Below are positions 1 to 4,812 of a DNA stretch of 5,249 nt, piece after piece (the stretch's first letter is position 1; every line of letters begins with the position of its first letter). The DNA comes from CAYYBZ01 sp964470285 [NCBI: uncultured Oligoflexia bacterium] (GTDB taxonomy: Bacteria > Bdellovibrionota_G > CAYYBZ01): the NCBI GenBank assembly GCA_964470285.1, contig CAYYBZ010000174.1, positions 1 to 5,249 on the forward strand, written 5' to 3'. The notes beneath the pieces were generated by a model. It did not search any database, was not told the origin of the DNA, and was given only the letters and a program-made list of their open reading frames with translations. Made by a program: the position numbers and the translations under genes.

Positions 1-837
1 GGGATTAACCGGAACAACCTGATTTAATGATTCATCTGTTCTATCGGGTGCATCTTCGGTTTTCTTAAAAGGAGGAGTTTCCATATTGTTGCTCGGGAAG
101 AAAGATAAGAGCTCTCTTATCATCAAAAGAGCGCTCTTTTCATCATCCATTGCAAAATGAGCGACACCGCTGTTGGTTGAATGTGACCGGGCCCCTCCTA
201 GAGCTTCTTTTGTAACCTCTTCATGTGTAACGGCCTTAATCACATCAGGACCCGTAATAAACATGTAGCTTGTATTTTTTACCATGAGTATAAAATCTGT
301 GATTGCAGGTGAGTAAACGGCGCCTCCGGCACACGGTCCTAAAACGGCTGAAATCTGAGGGACTACACCTGATGTTAAGGTATTTCTCAGAAAAATATCT
401 GCATAACCGCCCAGGCTCTCCACACCTTCCTGAATTCTTGCTCCGCCCGAATCGTTTAATCCGATTACCGGTGCGCCTGTCTTAACGGCAAGGTCCATTA
501 TTTTGCATATCTTTTTCGCATAAGCCCCGGAAAGAGATCCCCCGAAAACAGTAAAATCCTGGGCAAAAACATAAACAATTCTTCCCTCAATCTTACCGTG
601 GCCGGTAATTACACCGTCACCCAGGATTTTGTTTTTATCCATTCCGAAATCGGAGCATCTGTGAACGACAAATTTATCAATCTCTTCAAAACTTCCTTTA
701 TCTAAAAGAATTTCCAGTCTTTCCCTGGCCGTAAGTTTTCCTGCTTTATGCTGCTTTTCAATTCTTTTTTCACCCCCACCGGATAGAGCTTTCTTTTCTA
801 ACCCTTCCAGATAATTAATCTTCTCATCAATGGACAT
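1..837 (-). CDS. Acyl-CoA carboxylase carboxyltransferase (beta) subunit, partial (C-terminal half outside window)
   Basis: This is the carboxyltransferase subunit of a biotin-dependent acyl-CoA carboxylase or decarboxylase (propionyl-CoA carboxylase beta / methylmalonyl-CoA decarboxylase alpha family). It transfers carboxyl between biotin and an acyl-CoA in the cytoplasm. I translated 279 codons by hand from the ATG at 837 to the left edge with no stop; the family is usually about 510-520 residues, so roughly half is missing. Visible landmarks are the N-terminal [12 protein letters not shown] segment (residues 30-41), the [11 protein letters not shown] stretch (93-103), the acyl-CoA-binding [14 protein letters not shown] motif (129-142) and the glycine-rich oxyanion-hole segment [12 protein letters not shown] (167-178). 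The start is well supported: GGAGG lies 4 nt upstream, at 842-846. It follows rsmE by 14 bp and is probably in the same transcript. The residue that sets acyl-chain preference lies in the missing half, so propionyl-CoA is likely but not shown. Confidence 0.95.
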   Translation of the reverse strand, partial: MSIDEKINYLEGLEKKALSGGGEKRIEKQHKAGKLTARERLEILLDKGSFEEIDKFVVHRCSDFGMDKNKILGDGVITGHGKIEGRIVYVFAQDFTVFGGSLSGAYAKKICKIMDLAVKTGAPVIGLNDSGGARIQEGVESLGGYADIFLRNTLTSGVVPQISAVLGPCAGGAVYSPAITDFILMVKNTSYMFITGPDVIKAVTHEEVTKEALGGARSHSTNSGVAHFAMDDEKSALLMIRELLSFFPSNNMETPPFKKTEDAPDRTDESLNQVVPVNP

Positions 838-841
838 TATT

Positions 842-846
842 CCTCC
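842..846 (-). promoter_or_regulatory. Shine-Dalgarno site of the carboxyltransferase gene
   Basis: On the minus strand GGAGG followed by AATA precedes the ATG at 837. This is a near-ideal ribosome-binding site inside the 14-bp gap after the rsmE stop codon. It fixes the start of the carboxyltransferase gene and supports translation from an rsmE read-through transcript. Confidence 0.8.
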
Positions 847-851
847 GATAC

Positions 852-1595
852 CTATCCCCATCTGTAGATATAATTAAGGATTGAGAGGACAGAAACAGGT
901 GCGGTTTCGGTCCTTAAAACCTCTTCACCCAGTTTAACCTGTTTAAATCCTGCGCTTACAAAGGATACAACCTCGTTATCCGTGAATCCTCCCTCGGGAC
1001 CTATTGCGAAAGTTATCTCACGCGGGCTATCAAACTGATTAAGCCATGACTTTAAGGGAGTTCCTTTTTCATGCTCATGAAAACAAAGCTTAAGATCGCT
1101 TGCACTAACATCTTCAAGGCATGTATTCAAGTTCGATTCTAACTTAATTTCAGGTAGATATACTCTTTTACATTGCCTTAAGGCCTCAACCGCTATTTTC
1201 TCAAACCTTTTTAATTTTATATTTAATTCGCTTTTTTTAAAGGCTGATACGCATCTTTTGGCACTGAAAAAGATAATCCTGTCTACTCCAAGCTCAACCG
1301 CTTTCTGAATAACATAATCGATCCTTTTACCCTTGGGAAAGGCCTGCGCGAGGGTTATGACAGGTGTAACGTTCAGCGTATAGGAAGTTTTCCTCAGAAT
1401 TTTTACATGGCAACCGTCTCTGGAGAATTTTTCTACTATCGCGTTTCCTAAAGTTCCTTCTCCATCTACAATATCAAAATTGTTGCCTTTTTTAAGTCTA
1501 AGCACCGATTTAAGAATTTTAGAGTTTTCCTTTGACAGAATAAAAGAATTAGCTTTCTCTTTTAGGTCTTTTAGATAGATTCTTGCCGTCTGCAT
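852..1595 (-). CDS. rsmE: RsmE: 16S rRNA (uracil(1498)-N(3))-methyltransferase
   Basis: RsmE is a SPOUT-superfamily, SAM-dependent methyltransferase that makes m3U1498 in 16S rRNA of the 30S subunit. The 247-residue length is normal for the family. An N-terminal PUA-like domain (about residues 1-70, with the conserved early RIYL and the DIVDGEG segment at 41-47) is followed by the SPOUT domain. The latter has [24 protein letters not shown] (81-104), FSAKRCVS (110-117), EALRQCKR (137-144), the SAM-binding knot motif GPEGGF (199-204) and [11 protein letters not shown] (222-232), all hallmark RsmE sequences. The gene is complete, ending in TAG at 852-854. The ribosome-binding site is weak: there is no clear purine run within 10 nt of the ATG at 1595. 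It is transcribed divergently from nfi and probably leads a transcript that continues into the carboxyltransferase gene; I see no functional link between the two. Confidence 0.96.
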   Translation of the reverse strand: MQTARIYLKDLKEKANSFILSKENSKILKSVLRLKKGNNFDIVDGEGTLGNAIVEKFSRDGCHVKILRKTSYTLNVTPVITLAQAFPKGKRIDYVIQKAVELGVDRIIFFSAKRCVSAFKKSELNIKLKRFEKIAVEALRQCKRVYLPEIKLESNLNTCLEDVSASDLKLCFHEHEKGTPLKSWLNQFDSPREITFAIGPEGGFTDNEVVSFVSAGFKQVKLGEEVLRTETAPVSVLSILNYIYRWG

Positions 1596-1610
1596 AATGT
1601 TATATATACT
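1583..1610 (+). promoter_or_regulatory. Candidate promoter for nfi and the downstream peptide cassette
   Basis: A TTGCCG box at 1583-1588 (4 of 6 match to the sigma-70 -35) and TATACT at 1605-1610 (5 of 6 match to the -10) are separated by 16 bp. Transcription would start near 1617, giving a short leader of about 14 nt before the nfi ATG at 1631. The -35 box lies inside the beginning of rsmE. This is a pattern match only, in AT-rich DNA where chance matches are common. Confidence 0.35.
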
Positions 1611-1623
1611 TCAAGAAAACTTA

Positions 1624-1629
1624 ATTATA
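1624..1629 (-). promoter_or_regulatory. Candidate -10 box for rsmE
   Basis: On the minus strand the sequence at 1629-1624 reads TATAAT, a perfect -10 match, 28 bp before the rsmE ATG. It would place the start of transcription near 1617. No recognisable -35 element lies 16-18 bp further upstream, inside nfi, so an activator or another sigma factor would be needed, or the match is chance. Confidence 0.3.
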
Positions 1630-1630
1630 A

Positions 1631-2308
1631 ATGAAAATAATGAAATCATATTACTGGCCGAAAACTTACAAGGAAGCCTTAAAAGAGCAGCTGGCCCTTA
1701 AAAAAAAGCTTTCTCTCAATAATAGAGCACAGTTTAAAAAAATCTTAATAGCAGGCGTGGACGTATCTTACTGTAAACAATCCAATGAACTTTTTTCATC
1801 GGTTGTAATTCTTGATTATGAATCACTTAAAACAGTTGAAACCGTAAGCGCCAGAGAAAGGGCTGATTTTCCATATATTCCCGGTTTACTATCTTTCAGA
1901 GAAGGCTCAATTGTTATTAATGCATTAAAAAAACTAAGAAATAAGCCTGATTTGTTGGTTTTTGACGGCCAGGGAATAGCCCACCCCAGAGGTTTCGGGC
2001 TTGCCTCTCATATGGGAGTTTTGCTCGATACTCCCAGTATCGGCTGTGCCAAATCCAAACTTTTTGGATACTACAAAGAACCCGGCCTGAAAAGGGGTTG
2101 CTATTCACATTTAACGGACAAAAAAACGATAATAGGATCGGTTTTAAGAACAAAGGACAATGTAAAACCTGTATTCATCTCTCCCGGGCATTTAATAGAT
2201 GTAAGTACAGCAAGAAAGATTATGTTAAAATGCACTGGTAAATACCGAATACCGCTACCGACAAGGCTTGCGCATATTCATTCAAATAAGGTTAGAATGA
2301 AAGCTTAA
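1631..2308 (+). CDS. nfi: Endonuclease V (deoxyinosine 3'-endonuclease)
   Basis: Endonuclease V cuts the second phosphodiester bond 3' of deoxyinosine, which arises by adenine deamination, and starts its repair. The 225-residue protein shows the family's motifs in order: GVDVSY with the metal-binding Asp44; PYIPGLLSFRE (81-91) with the strand-separating wedge at P81-Y82-I83-P84 and Glu91; DGQGIAHPRGFGLASHMGV (112-130) with Asp112 and His118; SIGCAKS (136-142) with Lys141; and the later LRT, ISPGHLIDV and PLPTRLAH segments. By position these match the Thermotoga maritima residues D43, Y80, E89, D110, H116 and K139. All expected active-site residues are present. Met1 (1631) and Met4 (1640) are both possible starts and neither has a strong ribosome-binding site. 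It is transcribed divergently from rsmE and ends 6 bp before the kinase gene, so nfi may sit at the head of the transcript that carries the peptide cassette. Confidence 0.96.
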   Translation: MKIMKSYYWPKTYKEALKEQLALKKKLSLNNRAQFKKILIAGVDVSYCKQSNELFSSVVILDYESLKTVETVSARERADFPYIPGLLSFREGSIVINALKKLRNKPDLLVFDGQGIAHPRGFGLASHMGVLLDTPSIGCAKSKLFGYYKEPGLKRGCYSHLTDKKTIIGSVLRTKDNVKPVFISPGHLIDVSTARKIMLKCTGKYRIPLPTRLAHIHSNKVRMKA

Positions 2309-2314
2309 GAAACG

Positions 2315-3259
2315 ATGAATAAGAACTACAGATTTCACGGTGTAAATTTAAGCATTGATAGCTCTAAAAAAGAGATATTTAAGATTTTTGAGAACTGTTT
2401 TAATGTCAGAGAACTAATAAAAACAGATAGAGCAAAAATAAGGCTGATCTTCCACCGAAAAAAAAATAAACTTTTTAACTGCAAAGCATCTAAATCTCAT
2501 GCAAAAATCTTTCTGAAAAGAAAAAGAAATATATTCGGATTATTTAAGAACGATAAACTTTATTTTAATGACAGAAAATCCCATGTTCTGATTGAATACA
2601 GAAAAAACAAAGCCAGTTTTTTTATTCATCCAGATACTCTTAAAATAAAAAAACTTTTCAGTCATACAATTCTTCCTTTAACCCTTATAGAGCTTTTAAA
2701 AAAGTTCGGATTCTACTATATACATGCCAGTTGTGCAGATATTGACGGAAAAGGGATAATATTCACCGGAAATCCCGGAAGCGGCAAATCTTCAGCATGC
2801 TATACACTGGTAAGAAGAGGGGCAAAATGGATATCGGATGATGCTGTTTTAATTAAAAATACTTCAAGCGGAATCAAAGCATACAGCTTTATAAAAGAAT
2901 TCAGTTTGTTTACGGGCCCCAAAAGTCCTTTTGTTGAATTTAGAAAAATTCCTTCAGTTTCGAAGAAGGAGTTATCAAAACTAAGTACTATCAGATACTC
3001 TTTTGTAAGCAGTACCGTCCCAAAAGCCCTTGTTCTTATCGGCAAGCCATATAAACCAGGCAGCGATTTGAAAGTAAGCGAGATCATAGGAAAAATTATC
3101 GCTGAAAATGAATTTTTAATGCTGGACAAAAAATATGCAAATAAGGTAATTACAAATCTCGATTATCTATCCCGACAATGCATTGTATCAAGCCTCGATT
3201 ATGCGGCTATATCCTCACCAGATAAGGCTTATAGAAAAATCGTGAAACTTGTTGATTGA
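2315..3259 (+). CDS. HPr kinase-like P-loop protein of a RiPP cassette
   Basis: This 314-residue protein resembles the HPr kinase/phosphorylase C-terminal domain and the HprK-related kinases found beside PqqD proteins. The N-terminal 130 residues are basic and unrecognised. From residue 135 the family pattern appears: YIHASCADIDGKGIIF, the Walker A loop GNPGSGKSS (152-160) with Lys158, then LVRRGAKWISDDAVLI (165-180). The last corresponds to the L-x-x-R-G...DD-x-V-x-I signature of HprK, with the Asp175-Asp176 pair. The remaining 130 residues resemble the variable C-terminal region of these proteins. It is unlikely to act on the sugar-transport protein HPr: no PTS gene is nearby and the first domain is unlike that of true HprK. 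HprK-like enzymes of lasso-peptide clusters such as paeninodin phosphorylate a serine of the precursor. By analogy this one may phosphorylate a Ser or Thr of the neighbouring 58-residue peptide. The start has only a weak AAGAAA purine run and lies 6 bp after nfi. Confidence 0.85.
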   Translation: MNKNYRFHGVNLSIDSSKKEIFKIFENCFNVRELIKTDRAKIRLIFHRKKNKLFNCKASKSHAKIFLKRKRNIFGLFKNDKLYFNDRKSHVLIEYRKNKASFFIHPDTLKIKKLFSHTILPLTLIELLKKFGFYYIHASCADIDGKGIIFTGNPGSGKSSACYTLVRRGAKWISDDAVLIKNTSSGIKAYSFIKEFSLFTGPKSPFVEFRKIPSVSKKELSKLSTIRYSFVSSTVPKALVLIGKPYKPGSDLKVSEIIGKIIAENEFLMLDKKYANKVITNLDYLSRQCIVSSLDYAAISSPDKAYRKIVKLVD

Positions 3260-3279
3260 CTTATATTAAAATATATATT
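3252..3279 (+). promoter_or_regulatory. Possible internal promoter before the peptide gene (weak)
   Basis: TTGATT at 3252-3257 and TATATT at 3274-3279 are spaced by 16 bp in a very AT-rich 34-bp gap between the kinase stop and the peptide start. The predicted transcription start, near 3286, would fall on the ribosome-binding site and leave almost no leader. This may simply be low-complexity spacer. It is noted because RiPP precursors are often expressed more strongly than their modifying enzymes. Confidence 0.2.
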
Positions 3280-3285
3280 TAAATT

Positions 3286-3291
3286 GAGGGG
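3286..3291 (+). promoter_or_regulatory. Shine-Dalgarno site of the small peptide gene
   Basis: GAGGGG at 3286-3291 precedes the ATG at 3294. It is the strongest ribosome-binding site of the plus-strand genes here, though slightly close to the start. An in-frame TGA at 3285-3287 overlaps it, which rules out an upstream start and fixes the peptide at 58 residues. Confidence 0.7.
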
Positions 3292-3293
3292 TT

Positions 3294-3470
3294 ATGGGAA
3301 AACTGATTCGAAACGTTAAAAAAATTTACATTGCACCTCAGATAAGAAAACTTAATGATAGAAAAAATGATAAGAAGCTGAATTTAAGAAAATCACGGGC
3401 GGGAGGACCTCCTTCAATTCCCGGCCCTGCATCAACATCTCCCTCCACACCGGGGGCAACCGTTTTCTAG
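3294..3470 (+). CDS. Putative RiPP precursor peptide (58 aa), two-part basic leader and neutral Pro/Ser/Thr/Gly tail
   Basis: I translated this small gene by hand: ATG at 3294, TAG at 3468-3470, 58 residues. I infer that it is the substrate of the flanking modification enzymes. Residues 1-35 are strongly basic (8 Lys and 5 Arg against 2 Asp) and include KKIYIAPQIRKL (9-20). This contains a Y-x-x-P-x-I pattern like the leader motif bound by PqqD-like RRE proteins in lasso and related peptides. Residues 36-58 start AGGPPSIPGP and end TPGATVF. They contain only Ala, Gly, Pro, Ser, Thr, Ile, Val and a C-terminal Phe: six Pro, four Ser, three Thr, no charge and no Cys. A possible cleavage point is after Gly37-Gly38. 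The gene has a good ribosome-binding site, lies 34 bp after the kinase, and its stop codon overlaps the ribosome-binding site of the radical SAM gene. I do not recognise a named precursor family. Confidence 0.8.
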   Translation: MGKLIRNVKKIYIAPQIRKLNDRKNDKKLNLRKSRAGGPPSIPGPASTSPSTPGATVF

Positions 3471-3479
3471 GATATATCA

Positions 3480-4529
3480 ATGAATAATCTTTTAGTAACA
3501 ATTGAGATTACAGGCCGCTGCAATATCAGCTGCATTCACTGTTTAAGGGAAAAAAACGAAAAAAGAAAAGACTTAAACTATAATCTTTTTACAAAAATAG
3601 CCAAACAGTTAAAAAAATATAACAGCCCTTATATTGCATTAACAGGGGGCGAGCCGACTATTCATAAAAATTTCATAAAAATACTTTCCTACCTGAGCAA
3701 AGAGGGTTTTGAATATCATTTTGTATCAAACGGCTATAATTTCCCGAATATTTTTGAAAAAATATTACCCTTTAAACAAAAGGGGCTTTCAAGAGTATGC
3801 TTCAGTATTGACGGGGCAAATGAAGCCACACATGACAAAATAAGAGTTCCCGGTTCTTACAGAAAAGTAATCGAATCCATTGCCCTATGCAGGGCCAAAG
3901 AAATTCCGGTATCTGTTCAAATGGTCATCAATAAAATTAACCGTCATGAAATGCATCAAACAGCATACATAGCATCACAAATGGGTATTGATAAACTTCA
4001 CTTCTGTCACATGGAACCTACGTTTGGAAGCTCAAGTTTTGACATATCTCTTTCTCCGGATGAGTGGCTTGATGTTGAAAAAGAGGTCAGGGAACTCGAA
4101 AACGTTTATAAGGTTCCGATTGTATTTTCAGCCGGATTTTTTGATGAAACTCCCCTGGCTCACTGCCAGTTTCTTCAGGGAACCGCTTTGAATATCGATT
4201 TTAACGGAAATCTGACTTACTGCTGCCAGATTTCGAACATGTTCGATTCATCCAAAAGAAAAGACATTATCTGCAATCTTAAGAATACTTCCCTCTTCAC
4301 CGGACACAAAAAATATCTGGACATGATCAATGAAGTAAACAAAAAGAGAATAAGCTCCATACAGAAGGGAAAACTTTCGAAAATCGATTACTTTCACTGC
4401 TGGTACTGTCTTAAAGAATTCGGGAAAATCAGCTGGATGAAGGTTTTAAAAGATAATAAATGGGCTCATTCAGACCCCCATTTTAAGGGAAGCAGGAACG
4501 GTAAATGGGGAAAAACAGCGCAAGGATGA
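3480..4529 (+). CDS. Radical SAM peptide-modifying enzyme with SPASM/twitch-like C-terminal cysteines
   Basis: This 349-residue protein is a radical SAM enzyme. It should bind a 4Fe-4S cluster through Cys14, Cys18 and Cys21 (CNISCIHC) and cleave S-adenosylmethionine to the 5'-deoxyadenosyl radical. Further core motifs are GGEPT (56-60), FVSNGYN (81-87) and FSIDGANEATHDKIR (108-122). The C-terminal part carries extra cysteines: Cys229; the GNLTYCC segment (243-249) with the G-x4-C spacing of SPASM domains; Cys265; and the pair in HCWYC (Cys307, Cys310). This suggests at least one auxiliary Fe-S cluster, as in peptide-maturing enzymes such as PqqE and AnSME-like proteins. The cysteine set is smaller than the full seven-Cys SPASM pattern, so it may be a divergent or twitch-type domain. 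The start is backed by AGGA at 3469-3472, inside the peptide's stop region. The probable substrate is the 58-residue peptide just upstream; the reaction cannot be read from sequence. The 3' end overlaps the pqqD-like gene. Confidence 0.9.
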   Translation: MNNLLVTIEITGRCNISCIHCLREKNEKRKDLNYNLFTKIAKQLKKYNSPYIALTGGEPTIHKNFIKILSYLSKEGFEYHFVSNGYNFPNIFEKILPFKQKGLSRVCFSIDGANEATHDKIRVPGSYRKVIESIALCRAKEIPVSVQMVINKINRHEMHQTAYIASQMGIDKLHFCHMEPTFGSSSFDISLSPDEWLDVEKEVRELENVYKVPIVFSAGFFDETPLAHCQFLQGTALNIDFNGNLTYCCQISNMFDSSKRKDIICNLKNTSLFTGHKKYLDMINEVNKKRISSIQKGKLSKIDYFHCWYCLKEFGKISWMKVLKDNKWAHSDPHFKGSRNGKWGKTAQG

Positions 4530-4777
4530 AGCTCTCATCAGACGTAATATTCAGAAAATTCTCTCGTGATGACGGAATTCTGATCAACCTAGAAACCAAA
4601 AACTATTACTCTTTAAACGAAACCGCCATCTTTATTGTAGCCGGAATCAAAAAGGGACTGACCCAAGACAAAATTCTTAAAAATCTTGAGAGATCATTTG
4701 ATGCCGATAAAACCACCCTAATGAGGGGGTTTTCAAAAATTAAATCCGAGCTCAAAAAAGAGAAAATGCTGTCTTAG
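4505..4777 (+). CDS. PqqD-like peptide chaperone (RiPP recognition element)
   Basis: This 90-residue protein has the PqqD pattern: a beta-strand run around VIFRKF and DGILINLET (22-31), the conserved YYSLNETA (34-41), then amphipathic helices with GLTQDKILKNLERSFDADKT (51-70) and a C-terminal lysine-rich helix. PqqD proteins adopt the winged-helix RRE fold, bind the leader of a precursor peptide and deliver it to a radical SAM partner. Lying directly after the radical SAM gene fits that role. Two starts compete. The ATG at 4505 has AGGAA 6 nt upstream but overlaps the previous gene by 25 bp. The ATG at 4526 (Met8) forms an ATGA overlap with the radical SAM stop, typical of translational coupling, but has no well-spaced ribosome-binding site. 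I favour 4505 slightly. Either start leaves the whole domain intact. Confidence 0.88.
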   Translation: MGKNSARMKLSSDVIFRKFSRDDGILINLETKNYYSLNETAIFIVAGIKKGLTQDKILKNLERSFDADKTTLMRGFSKIKSELKKEKMLS

Positions 4778-4784
4778 CCTGTCA

Positions 4785-4810
4785 TTGATAAAACCCGAAG
4801 AGTTTATCAA
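4785..4810. terminator. Inverted repeat in the convergent gap, possible bidirectional terminator
   Basis: TTGATAAA (4785-4792) and TTTATCAA (4803-4810) are perfect inverted repeats around a 10-nt loop. The stem can be extended by an A-C/G-T pairing if one A is bulged. It lies in the 35-bp gap between the stops of the converging pqqD-like and YifB/ComM genes, where a shared terminator is expected. Against this, the stem is AT-rich and no T-run follows on either strand, so a standard intrinsic terminator is not proven. Confidence 0.4.
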
Positions 4811-4812
4811 CG

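Noticed and set aside
303-485. 60-residue plus-strand open frame
   Set aside because: It lies entirely antisense to the conserved carboxyltransferase coding sequence and has an arginine/leucine-rich shadow composition with no ribosome-binding site.
1917-2153. 78-residue minus-strand open frame
   Set aside because: It is antisense to the conserved core motifs of endonuclease V and has no recognisable domain.
2800-3129. 109-residue minus-strand open frame
   Set aside because: It is antisense to the HprK-like gene, including its DD motif region, and resembles no family I know.
2315-3259. Genuine HPr kinase/phosphorylase of the PTS
   Set aside because: No HPr, EI or other PTS gene is nearby, the N-terminal domain does not resemble that of HprK, and the gene context is a peptide-modification cassette.
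3988-4191. 67-residue plus-strand open frame in another frame of the radical SAM gene
   Set aside because: It overlaps clearly conserved radical SAM coding sequence and lacks its own ribosome-binding site.
2315-4777. Lasso-peptide or PQQ biosynthesis cluster
   Set aside because: The YxxP leader, HprK-like kinase and PqqD-like protein suggest it, but there is no asparagine-synthetase-like cyclase or transglutaminase-like protease. The peptide tail also lacks the Glu-Tyr pair of PqqA.
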